Source: Ravibacter sp037191015
GTDB lineage: Bacteria; Bacteroidota; Bacteroidia; Cytophagales; Spirosomataceae
NCBI GenBank assembly: GCA_037191015.1
Contig: JBBCKD010000031.1
Location: 1 to 64,000, forward strand
Direction of reading: 5' to 3'
DNA: 64,000 nucleotides
Shown: piece by piece, positions 1 through 7,461 of the stretch
Numbering within the stretch: position 1 is the stretch's first letter
How the letters are laid out: every line of letters starts with the position of its first letter
The notes under the pieces: generated by a model
The model's input: only the letters and a program-made list of their open reading frames with translations
What the model was told of the DNA's origin: nothing
Database searches by the model: none
Translations under genes and position numbers: made by a program

Positions 1-1
1 A

Positions 2-169
2 AATGAATCTGTAAGTGAGGTTTATTATTGGAAAGACACACTTTTGTATAGAGCAGGAGTGTGCTTTTTTGTAGACTTTCCAGATGCCAAAACTATGAAA
101 CACTCCTATAACATAGATTGCGCCGCAGGTATCAACAATATACCGATAATTTTCGAACGTGTCAGATAG
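2..169 (+). CDS. C-terminal end of an unknown protein (cut by window edge)
   Basis: An open frame enters from the left edge and gives 55 residues before TAG. It is rich in aromatic and hydrophobic residues (VYYWKDT, VCFFVDFPD, IPIIFERVR), which looks like a folded domain and not random translation. The family is not recognised. It is followed by a gene-poor, decayed stretch, so the intact gene probably ends here. Confidence 0.4.
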   Translation, partial: NESVSEVYYWKDTLLYRAGVCFFVDFPDAKTMKHSYNIDCAAGINNIPIIFERVR

Positions 170-212
170 CAACTTCGACATAAAACATTTCTAACTAAAC
201 CTCTATACATTT

Positions 213-329
213 ATGAAGCTACTATTTATAATCCTTCTCAACTTTGTTCTGCTGTTCCATCACTTTATCTTATTTGGATATAGTAACGAGCCCAAAGTAT
301 CACTTTCCGCGAATGGCTTTCCTTCGTGA
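213..329 (+). CDS. short ORF starting with a signal-peptide-like segment, possibly truncated
   Basis: A 38-residue ORF starts with MKLLFIILLNFVLLFHHF, a hydrophobic stretch like a signal peptide or one membrane helix, and stops soon after. It could be the 5' end of a secreted-protein gene cut by the rearrangement that left the debris downstream, or a tiny membrane peptide. No clear ribosome binding site was seen. Confidence is low. Confidence 0.22.
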   Translation: MKLLFIILLNFVLLFHHFILFGYSNEPKVSLSANGFPS

Positions 330-354
330 AGATTGGCCGGGCCGACGAGTCAGC

Positions 355-722
355 CTACATTTCCCACGACCGGGAAAACTCCTTGTCCTGAAAGGCTTCT
401 GCCAGTCCTGTTATCTGTCTTAGCCGTAATACCTCATCGGGATCCATACCCAATTCTTCACTAATACGCAGGTTCAACCAGTCGTTACGTTTGAGGAAAA
501 CTGCCAGTTTGGCGGATAATTCTACCTGGTGCGTACCGCGCGCCATATTGTGGCGGACCGTCGACCACCACCCAGTTGTCGTCTTTCTTTTCGGTAGCCA
601 CCACGATGGGCATAGTCAACCCGTCCTTGCGTATCGAAAGCTCCAGCAGCCGCATTTCAGGCGGAGCTAATTTGTTTGGATTATATATAGTCGTTGCCTT
701 CCACACGCTGCATGGTAGTCAT
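355..722 (-). pseudogene. ibrB-like ParB-domain protein remnant (frameshifted, internal deletion)
   Basis: Two minus-strand reading frames give consecutive parts of an IbrB-type ParB-like protein. The upstream part contains YNPNKLAPPEMRLLELSI and DGLTMPIVVATEKK and reaches VVVDG, where the family normally continues with the HR of the ParB signature. The sequence then jumps in another frame to VRHNMARGTHQVELSAK and a tail with ELGMDPDEVLRLRQITGL and FSRSW. About 50-60 residues between the two parts are missing and the frame changes, so no functional protein can be made. IbrA/IbrB are a PAPS-reductase-like and ParB-like pair usually found on mobile accessory DNA. The family call rests on recalled motifs. 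Confidence 0.6.
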
Positions 723-935
723 ACCCAAACTCCCGTTGGCAATCCAGATGTCTTTTACGATCCAGTCATACAACGGATAAAAGTTATAGAGATGTTTTGT
801 GATCCGCGTGCTCCACTGTCTGCGCCGGTAGCAGGCTTTTGTAAAGTTGGTAATAGTGCGGTACCGGTTATAGCTCTCATTGGTTCGGATACCTACCATT
901 CAGGCAGTTTTCTTTCCATTTAAAAAGATCAAGTC
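723..935 (-). pseudogene. ibrA-like (PAPS reductase/DUF3440) internal fragment
   Basis: The minus-strand frame reads VGIRTNESYNRYRTITNF, then RQWSTRITKHLYNFYPLYDW and VKDIWIANG, which matches the middle of IbrA-type phosphoadenosine-phosphosulfate-reductase-like proteins. Just upstream GKKTA is followed by an in-frame TGA where the family is expected to have Cys. Downstream, the fragment runs directly into the start of the ibrB-like remnant, so most of the ibrA 3' half is deleted. Both the N-terminal and C-terminal parts are absent. This is a dead gene in the normal ibrA-ibrB order. Confidence 0.58.
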
Positions 936-1075
936 CTTTGTTAGGGAACCCGGAAAACGCCGTATAAACCCAGATCTTAACCGCAATGTTCGTCATGCTA
1001 AAAAAACTCGTCTGATTATAGCGTTTAGGGGATATTGGGCCTATAGGGTTGTTTTTAAATTATGTGTGGAGACAT

Positions 1076-1351
1076 TTAACGGTCAGATTGGAAGAAGGCT
1101 ATAATAAGAATAGTAATCAGGGCAAATGAATAGGGTAAGCTACGAAAAAACCTGGATCGATATTTATGCGAAGAAAATGGAAGCGTAGAAATAATCGCCG
1201 AAAGTAAAGCTGCAAGAAAAACAGAAGTAAAGCAAATTGTCAAAAAATGCAATGTCGGCTGCCCTAATCGTGCCCTGTTATTCTGTACGGATAACCATAC
1301 TACTAATATTGCAAGAGCATCAATAACACAAATAACGTAGGAAGGTTTCAT
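1076..1351 (-). CDS. small hypothetical membrane protein
   Basis: A 91-residue ORF with an ATG start and about three hydrophobic segments: near residues 5-22 (VICVIDALAILVVWLSV), 35-58 and 75-87 (FALITILIIAFF), ending FFQSDR. No family is recognised and no strong ribosome binding site is visible. It stands alone between the ibrAB remnant and a gene-free stretch. It could be a genuine small membrane protein or another fragment. Confidence 0.4.
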   Translation of the reverse strand: MKPSYVICVIDALAILVVWLSVQNNRARLGQPTLHFLTICFTSVFLAALLSAIISTLPFSSHKYRSRFFRSLPYSFALITILIIAFFQSDR

Positions 1352-1814
1352 AAAACGTCTTTAAGGGAGGGTAAATAATTCTGCTTCTGGGTATGCGGGT
1401 GGTAGGTCCTTCTTCGAACGCCCGTCGGATCCGAAACAAAGGATCTATGATTAACCTCTTATTAGTCGAAAGAACTATGATAAAATTACCTGTAGACTTC
1501 TAAATTATTGTCTGCCAAAAAGGAGCTTATCGCCCAGGTGGGAAAAGAAATCTGAATTGGATGTGCCGCGGAGAGTACCCGAATGACAAATTGTTTATAC
1601 TCTGACCTGCTCGTTGTCGCTGATGGCCAGCTGTACCTGGATTTCATATCTCTTTTGAAGGCCGTCAGGTACACTTGCACCGCCCGTTTTTGTAAGGACT
1701 CAACCGGGATTGACGCTAAGAGAGTAGAATACAACAAAGACTACCCACCCCGCAAGAGGATGGGCTTGCGGGAGATTTTCGTTTTTATGGAAAGTCTGTC
1801 AAATTGTTAGGCTA
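1352..1814. other. gene-free stretch with one hairpin
   Basis: Short overlapping ORFs exist on both strands here, but none has recognisable motifs or a convincing start. The only structure I see is the hairpin listed at 1749-1772. Confidence 0.4.
1749..1772. terminator. hairpin downstream of the beta-barrel gene
   Basis: CCCGCAAG and CTTGCGGG form a perfect 8-bp stem with an 8-nt loop, about 45 bp beyond the stop codon of the minus-strand gene ending at 1815. On the plus strand it is followed by a T-rich run, so it is not oriented as a classical intrinsic terminator for the minus-strand operon. It may act in both directions or only stabilise the mRNA 3' end. Confidence 0.3.
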
Positions 1815-2384
1815 TCAAAACGAAATCCCCAATCGTACGCCGATACGGCTATAAGTGCGTTCTTCGTAGCGTTCTATCATGTTTCCGGTGATTGGCTTGT
1901 CGACCCTGGCCTTCTGCATTTTATAGAAAAATACCATGGTAAAGCCCGTCGAACCCATACTCCCCATGCGGAAGCCCAAACCCGGATTCAGCATCCAGCC
2001 GCCATAAGTCACATACCGGGGATTGTCTTTATGGAACCAGGTAAATCCGTATCCCACATCGCCGGTTGCAAAAAGGCTCGTGTTCTGACGACGTTTGATG
2101 TCATATCGTATCCCTGCGGCCACCGGGTTAATCAACACCGCATTGTACCAGTCGATCCCCAGCGTGATACCGGTAGCCAACCTGGGCCGGAATAAAATTC
2201 CATTGAATGTCTGAGCTGTGAAATTGACTTTGTTGGCAACACCGACATTATTGTCAAGCGGACCGACGCGCCCGAACAATGCACCGGCTTCCGTATGGTT
2301 TACGTATATAGGCTTGAAAACATATTCCTGACTTTTTGCAGCGAATGAGGCCAGCGAAAAAAGTCCGAGTAGCAGCGTTCTCAT
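1815..2384 (-). CDS. outer-membrane beta-barrel-like protein
   Basis: 189 residues from the ATG at 2384, chosen because it gives a clean signal peptide (MRTLLLGLFSLASFAAKSQ) and follows the upstream stop codon by only 4 bp, with an AAGGA element before it. The mature part alternates hydrophobic and polar residues, has many Gly/aromatic pairs (GYGFTWF, NPGLGFRMGS) and ends with the strand-like IGVRLGISF, typical of small Bacteroidota barrel proteins. It forms a two-gene unit with the LVIVD lipoprotein upstream. A longer upstream start is possible but would run into the preceding gene. Confidence 0.7.
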   Translation of the reverse strand: MRTLLLGLFSLASFAAKSQEYVFKPIYVNHTEAGALFGRVGPLDNNVGVANKVNFTAQTFNGILFRPRLATGITLGIDWYNAVLINPVAAGIRYDIKRRQNTSLFATGDVGYGFTWFHKDNPRYVTYGGWMLNPGLGFRMGSMGSTGFTMVFFYKMQKARVDKPITGNMIERYEERTYSRIGVRLGISF

Positions 2385-2388
2385 GGGC

Positions 2389-3690
2389 TTACCGATCCTT
2401 AATCTGGGGAATCGGGGAGTGAACCGGTATTTTGCTGAGCAACCGCGGTCGCTGCGAATTCGATGCGTCGTATTGAAAGAAGCCATCGCGTCCGATCAAT
2501 AACAGATGATTTCCCAGGCTGATGACATCGTAGGCATCCTGATCGCGAAGGTGGAAGTTCTGACGGCTGGCAATCTGCAGGTTATCGCTGGCGTCGAACC
2601 CTTTCAGGCCATAAGTGCCTTCACAAAGATAAAGGTTCGGGAAATTGATGCTCAGCCCGTAGGGATTCTGCATCGGGTAGCTCTTGATCAGTTTCGGATT
2701 GGTCACGCTCGAGATGTCGATCACATCGAGTTGGTTTTCCGATCCCTGGCAGCCGTTCCCTGTTCTCAGTGTTACATAGGCCGTGTTTTCGTGTACGACT
2801 ACCGGGTCGCAAGCCCTGGCATGATTGAAGGTAGAAAGATGCTTAGGGGCCGAAGGGTCCGAATTGTCGAGGATCTGCATTCCGGTAGTGGTGCCTATGA
2901 ACAGCTTGTCACGGTAAGGAAAAATAGTTTCGATACCCCAGCCAAGTTTAACCGTGGCAGTGCTTTCTGGCGTTTGCGGTGCGGATATGTCGAAAAGATG
3001 GAGCGATTGGTTGTCGACCGTATAGAGGTACCTGTCGTAAAGGGCAAACCGTGCCATCGACCCGGCCGTCCCTGAGCCGCTGCTTCCGCCGGAGGAGCCG
3101 CTTTTGTTGCTGAACGCCGCGAAACTTCCAAGAAACTGCATGGGGCCTCCCCACCAACCCCCGCCATTTTGGCTGTCTTCGCAATCGGTTTTTATAGTTT
3201 CGACGTGGTAGCTCACCTCCTGATCTTCAATCGCATTTCCATGTACACTCCACCAGCCGCCATCGAAGACGCCGCTTTTAAAAACGTCCTTGTTCCGGCC
3301 TACTTCTTTTGGGTTGGTCGGATTCGATAAATCAAGTGTCACAAGGTCCATATAGCTGTCGGCATAGAGGATATCGTCCCGCACGGCCATGTCCCCGTTT
3401 CCCGGAATTTTCAGGAAGGAAACCATGCGGGGATTAGAGATGTCGCTATTGTCGATGACATGAACGCCTTTTTTGAGCTCGTTGATCAATAAGTAATTTT
3501 TATACACGTAAATCTTCCCGGGTGATTCAAGCGACCTCGGGTTTTCGGAACGGATTCCGTTGCGCACTTCATCGACGGAAAGCCGCAACTGCTGAAAATT
3601 CCTTACGACACGTGTCTCCTTGCATTGATCGTTGCATGAACTGGCCAGCAGGAGGACACAGAAAAGGGGAAGTAAAATCAGAGGTTTCAT
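2389..3690 (-). CDS. LVIVD-repeat lipoprotein
   Basis: 433 residues. The N-terminus has a lipoprotein signal with lipobox LASSC, so it is probably anchored to a membrane. The body contains repeats of the LVIVD type: GVHVIDNSDISNPRMV, LVTLDLSNPTNPKEVG, LHLFDISAPQTPESTA, MQILDNSDPSAPKHLS and LDVIDISSVTNPKLIK, the predicted blades of a beta-propeller. A Gly/Ser-rich stretch (about residues 175-210) interrupts the repeats. It lies 4 bp upstream of the barrel gene, suggesting a joint cell-envelope role. The biochemical function of the family is not known to me. Confidence 0.85.
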   Translation of the reverse strand: MKPLILLPLFCVLLLASSCNDQCKETRVVRNFQQLRLSVDEVRNGIRSENPRSLESPGKIYVYKNYLLINELKKGVHVIDNSDISNPRMVSFLKIPGNGDMAVRDDILYADSYMDLVTLDLSNPTNPKEVGRNKDVFKSGVFDGGWWSVHGNAIEDQEVSYHVETIKTDCEDSQNGGGWWGGPMQFLGSFAAFSNKSGSSGGSSGSGTAGSMARFALYDRYLYTVDNQSLHLFDISAPQTPESTATVKLGWGIETIFPYRDKLFIGTTTGMQILDNSDPSAPKHLSTFNHARACDPVVVHENTAYVTLRTGNGCQGSENQLDVIDISSVTNPKLIKSYPMQNPYGLSINFPNLYLCEGTYGLKGFDASDNLQIASRQNFHLRDQDAYDVISLGNHLLLIGRDGFFQYDASNSQRPRLLSKIPVHSPIPQIKDR

Positions 3691-3950
3691 AGGCTCGTAA
3701 CAGGTTAGAAATGTGTCCAGGTCTAAGCTGTAGATACGGAAGCTTTTAAAAAGGTTGGAATTAGTTGGATAATATACTGATTTGATTGACAGAATAACCC
3801 TTTTTCCTCATTTTCAGGTGGATGCATACCAGCGGTCATAAGTGTCCCTGTACAACCCAGCAGTGTGTCAGTTGGATTGCTAAAAATCATATGTAACTCA
3901 TCACGCAGCCAAACCGCCGCTTCAGGCCATGCTATGCTGATCGTATACTC

Positions 3951-4043
3951 TCATTTCCCCACCCACTGATCAAAAAGCCAATCCAGCAGCCCAGGCGTAT
4001 TTCTAATACGTTCCCTTATATCGTGGGCTGCATCCAAGAAAAC
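3951..4043 (-). pseudogene. C-terminal remnant of an esterase-like alpha/beta hydrolase
   Basis: The minus-strand frame reads FLDAAHDIRERIRNTPGLL then DWLFDQWVGK and TGA. The pattern with AHD before a Trp-Leu helix resembles the end of polyhydroxybutyrate-depolymerase/esterase proteins, where the His is catalytic. Nothing upstream in this frame continues the fold; the neighbouring sequence belongs to a T9SS tail. I read it as a leftover 3' end. Confidence 0.4.
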
Positions 4044-4044
4044 C

Positions 4045-4701
4045 CTACCTCCCGACCACTACCCTGCCGACCTTTACCGTGCCGTCGGCATACCTGACTT
4101 CTACCAGAACCACCCCCGGGGTTCAGGCCCGACACCGGGATACCTTTCTCTTTTTCGCAGGAAGAAACCTTTCGCAGCAGGCGTCCGGATATGTCGCGAA
4201 GCAGCACGTCCGACACAGTGCCGGAAGTCAACAGCGAGACCTGGTCGGAGGCGGGATTAGGATACACCGCCAGATCGCGCTCCGTGGCAGCCCGGGAAAC
4301 CACCGACCGGATATTGCTGTACGTATACGTTCCGTCCAGGTCGATCATTTTCAGGCGATAGTTAAGACAGGTTGGGAAGGGGCCGGACGTCGCTGTAGCG
4401 ATAAGCGGGAGCGATAAGCGGGGGAGACGCCGCTCCCGCCGGCAGCGGCTACTCCTCCGATCTGCTGCCATTGCCTGGCGTCAGCGCTGCGCTGTATTTC
4501 AAAATGGGAAAAATTCACTTCTTTGCTCGTAGACCAGGTAAGCAGCGCCGGCTGCTCCTGAACCATCGCCTTAAACGTTGCAAGGGTAACCGGCAGTTCC
4601 GACGAGTTCAGGAAAACGGATACCATATTCAACCCTGCCAGGCTGATGTACCTTTTCGCCGGGAAAGGAGCCTCCCAAAGCGCAGCCCTCGTCCACGGCA
4701 A
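4045..4701 (-). pseudogene. frameshifted C-terminal part of a T9SS-secreted protein
   Basis: Three minus-strand frames together give a typical Bacteroidota ending. First comes an Ig/Fn3-like segment (LPVTLATFKAMVQEQPALL, SHFEIQRSADARQWQQI), then YRLKMIDLDGTYTYSNIRS, then the type IX sorting domain (AVYPNPASDQVSLL, LLRDISGRLLRKV, GLNPG). Near 4115 a G run shifts the frame; removing one base restores VVLVEVRYADGTVKVGR and a stop at 4045. A 13-nt tandem repeat at 4398-4423 lies at the other break. The N-terminal bulk of the protein is absent. The same domain architecture is intact in the gene at 40661-44716. Confidence 0.7.
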
Positions 4702-4727
4702 TACCCGCAGACGCGGTCAAACCGCCC

Positions 4728-4961
4728 ATGGCCGACCTGATTGAGAAAATCGCGGGGCAGCACGACCTCACCGAACGGGAAAAAGAGGTGCTTCATTGTA
4801 TCTGGAACGGGTACTCTAACCAGGAAATGGCCGACATGTTTTACATATCGGTCAATACGGTCAAGTTCCACGTCAGCCGGCTTTATATGAAGCTCGATGT
4901 AAGGAACCGCAGCGAACTTCGGTCCATGAAAACCTCTCCCGGCGGCCTTCCAAAGGCATGA
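4728..4961 (+). pseudogene. orphan LuxR-type helix-turn-helix fragment
   Basis: 77 residues match only the DNA-binding domain of a NarL/LuxR response regulator: LTEREKEVLHCIWNGYSNQE, then MADMFYISVNTVKFHVSRLY and MKLDVRNRSEL. The receiver domain (about 130 residues) is missing and the tail after NRSEL is foreign. The frame is open upstream but reads into the antisense of the T9SS remnant. The neighbouring HisKA_3-type histidine kinase (5272-7269) belongs to the class that pairs with such regulators, so this may be the remains of its partner. Confidence 0.6.
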
Positions 4962-4992
4962 AGGCCGGGGCCTTCCCGATCCGTTACGGATC
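4961..4992. repeat. two adjacent short palindromes
   Basis: AAGGCC-GG-GGCCTT (4961-4974) is followed by GATCCG-TTA-CGGATC (4978-4992). They sit directly behind the LuxR fragment. No T-run follows, so a terminator role is uncertain. Confidence 0.4.
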
Positions 4993-5010
4993 TGCTTAGC
5001 TTGCGGGGGT

Positions 5011-5151
5011 TTATACAAATGCCAACCGATAACTCGTGCTTCTTCCACCCGCTTCTTCTTTAACCAGCACACTCTGGTCTAAAAGGTTCTGGATATCCCT
5101 TAAAGCGATATCGTGCGATGCTTTGGTGACGAGTTGCACGTAGTCTGGAGA
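5011..5151 (-). pseudogene. C-terminal winged-helix remnant of a Fic-type protein
   Basis: The minus-strand frame gives PDYVQLVTKASHDIALRDIQ, NLLDQSVLVKEEAGG and RSTSYRLAFV, then TAA. This matches the winged-helix tail found after the catalytic domain in many Fic family proteins (ALRDIQ...GGRSTSY). The frame closes immediately upstream at a TAG inside the palindrome at 5135-5160. No catalytic Fic motif (HPFxxGNGR) is present in the window. Confidence 0.5.
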
Positions 5152-5160
5152 CTACGTGCA
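5135..5160. repeat. perfect 26-bp palindrome
   Basis: TGCACGTAGTCT-GG-AGACTACGTGCA. The stem is 12 bp. It marks the broken edge of the Fic-like remnant and shares the GTAGTCT/AGACTAC core with the palindrome at 5235. Confidence 0.75.
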
Positions 5161-5234
5161 CGCGTCATAGGTCTGCTGACCGATTCTAAACAGGCTGCTT
5201 TAAGCTGATCTGGTCTGGAAACTGTTGACACTCA

Positions 5235-5255
5235 GGCGTAGTCTCAGACTACGCC
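5235..5255. repeat. perfect 21-bp palindrome, related to the one at 5135
   Basis: GGCGTAGTCT-C-AGACTACGCC. The stem is 10 bp. It lies 17 bp past the stop codon of the histidine kinase gene, so it may also act as a transcript end. Confidence 0.7.
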
Positions 5256-5271
5256 CAACCTGGGGGCTCCT

Positions 5272-7269
5272 TCAGATATTCATCTCAACCAAAACAGAAG
5301 TACCTTTCCCCGGCGCCGAATCAATATCGATACGCCCCTTCAGGAAATCAACCCGGTTTCGGATATTGTTCCAGCCCATACCTTTGGCAGTGCTTAACAT
5401 CGACGTATCAAACCCTTTTCCGTCGTCTTCTACGGTTATGGTCAGAAGCTTTTCGGCCTGTGACAGGTGCGCCTGTACCAATACATTTTCCGATGCAGCA
5501 TGTTTGACTGCGTTGTTTACCAGTTCCTGTACAACACGGTAGATCGCTATGGCGGCGCTCTGCTCTATGGTTGCACCCTCCATCCCGATAGACTGGTACC
5601 GGGCCCGGATCACGCCGCTGCGTTCGATATCGCTGCAAAATTCCCTCAGGGCGGTATCAAGACCGTATTTTACCAGCACCTCGGGCATCATGCTATGGGC
5701 CACCCGGCGCATTTCCCTGATCGTGCTGTCGAGCATATCGATGCTGCGTTCGAATGCCTGAGCGTTTTCCGGTGTGAGAACGAGATTTTCCTTCATGTTC
5801 TGAAATGAATATTTAATACCACTAAGCATACCGCCGAGACCGTCGTGCAGGTCTTTGGCCAGGCGGGTACGCTCCTGCTCCTCCCCTTTGAGGACGGCCT
5901 CGGTAGCGGCCAGTTGCTTTTCTTTTTCAAACTCGTCGATCCTGGCCTGCTGCAATTTCCGTGAGTGGCTGTAGTTGCGATAGGTAAGCAAAAAGATCAG
6001 CAGCAGCGCCAGGACACTGCCGATCAAAATGTAGTTGATCGTATTTTTCCGGCTGATAGCAGCTTCCTGCAATTGAATCCGGGCTTCTTTTTTTTCCGCC
6101 TGGTAGCGTGCCTCTCTTTCAGAAAACTCTTTTGCAGCCTCTCCTTTGGTCAGGCTGTCATTTACAGCGCTGTATTTTTCGAAATATTCATACGCTTCCT
6201 TATACCTGCCCTGTGTGTATTTCAGCTCCCGCATGATATTAAAATACTTACGGCGCGCAGACAAGTCTTCGGTTTTTTCATAAAATCCCCGCGCCGCCTC
6301 CAGGTGCTTTTCTGCTGCCTGGTACTGTTTTTCGTGCATCGCAATGCGCCCCAGCATCTTGTTGGCGCCGGCGATACCACTCGGAGCTTTAAGCCGTGTG
6401 GCAAGTTCCAGGCTTTTCCGGGCAAATAGCCGGGAGGAATCGATTTTACGCAACTCGAAAAAATCTCTGGAAATGTTCTGATAAGCTTCCTGTAGACTGG
6501 CCTTCCCTTCATTCCCTTGTTCCATTTGCGATAAAAATTGCAGCCGGATACGCAGCGAGGTTTCGGGATCGCCATTTTCAAAATGATTGTCGGCCTTCAT
6601 CTGCATATAATACGCAAGCGCACCAGCCGCCGCCGGGCTGTCATATTTCCGGGCAATTGCAATAGCCTTATCTATAAACTCATCGGCCTTAGGTACATTT
6701 TTCAGGGTGTTAAAAACATTGCTCAGGTTGCTGTACAAGTCTGATTTCCGCATATCGAGGCGACGCTCAGTCAGGCTTTTGCCATCGAGCATCTCCGGGC
6801 TTTCAAAGATATCGGCTGCCTTTAAGTAGTAGTGGATGCAGCTGTCATACTCCCCTTTCCAATACTTGATGTTTCCCATATTGAAATCCGCGCCTGCCAT
6901 CATATACAGGTTACGGTTACCCGCGGCAGAGCGCCGGGAAAGCCGGTAGTATTCCAGCGCGCTGTCTTTGTCGTCAAAATAGCTGTACCAGTTGCCCAGC
7001 AAACGGTAACAATCTGTAATGGAATTGGCTTCGCCGATAGTCAGGCTTTTCGCCAGCGCCTCTTCCAGCAACTGCCTGGAAAGTGAGCTGTCATATTCCA
7101 CAAGGTTTCCTCCGAGCACTCTCAGGCGCGTTATCTGTGCCGTATCGACAGGTGTACTACGGATTTGCTCAACCTGGATCAGGGCGCTGTCCGGGTTATA
7201 CTCCTGCCCTTTGCTCAAATAACAGAGCAAAAATAAAAGCAGGCCAACGAATACCGGTCCGGAGCGCAT
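5272..7269 (-). CDS. TPR-containing sensor histidine kinase (HisKA_3 type)
   Basis: 665 residues. A signal peptide (about 1-21) is followed by a periplasmic region of tetratricopeptide repeats (about 30-390), one transmembrane helix (about 411-431, YILIGSVLALLLIFLLTY) and a coiled coil. A HisKA_3 dimerisation domain follows, with the phosphorylated His at residue 475 (RLAKDLHDGLGGMLSGIKYS). The C-terminus is a HATPase domain with an N box (VQELVNNAVKHA), G1 box (VEDDGKGFD) and G2-like GMGWNNIRNRV. It should phosphorylate a NarL/LuxR response regulator, but only a fragment of one (4728-4961) is nearby. It is transcribed away from the secreted protein at 7462. Confidence 0.9.
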   Translation of the reverse strand: MRSGPVFVGLLLFLLCYLSKGQEYNPDSALIQVEQIRSTPVDTAQITRLRVLGGNLVEYDSSLSRQLLEEALAKSLTIGEANSITDCYRLLGNWYSYFDDKDSALEYYRLSRRSAAGNRNLYMMAGADFNMGNIKYWKGEYDSCIHYYLKAADIFESPEMLDGKSLTERRLDMRKSDLYSNLSNVFNTLKNVPKADEFIDKAIAIARKYDSPAAAGALAYYMQMKADNHFENGDPETSLRIRLQFLSQMEQGNEGKASLQEAYQNISRDFFELRKIDSSRLFARKSLELATRLKAPSGIAGANKMLGRIAMHEKQYQAAEKHLEAARGFYEKTEDLSARRKYFNIMRELKYTQGRYKEAYEYFEKYSAVNDSLTKGEAAKEFSEREARYQAEKKEARIQLQEAAISRKNTINYILIGSVLALLLIFLLTYRNYSHSRKLQQARIDEFEKEKQLAATEAVLKGEEQERTRLAKDLHDGLGGMLSGIKYSFQNMKENLVLTPENAQAFERSIDMLDSTIREMRRVAHSMMPEVLVKYGLDTALREFCSDIERSGVIRARYQSIGMEGATIEQSAAIAIYRVVQELVNNAVKHAASENVLVQAHLSQAEKLLTITVEDDGKGFDTSMLSTAKGMGWNNIRNRVDFLKGRIDIDSAPGKGTSVLVEMNI

Positions 7270-7461
7270 ATCTCTGACTTATAATTCCAATTACAAAGAA
7301 ACGTATAAACCACCTCAACTTTACTCCTCTTTTTTAATGATTTTTTGCCAACAAAAATCCCCCTTTTTAACGATAGCGCGGCGTTGGTGTCAAGGTGAAA
7401 TTTGTAGTCGGCTTTCAGCTGTCAAGCTTCAGAACGCGTTCTTAAACCAATCTTATTTCCA

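Noticed and set aside
1486..1810. Overlapping ORFs on both strands (83 and 75 codons)
   Set aside because: Neither has a family motif, a signal sequence or a ribosome binding site.
4629..5072. 147-codon minus-strand ORF across the LuxR fragment
   Set aside because: It is antisense to a clear helix-turn-helix sequence and has no motif of its own.
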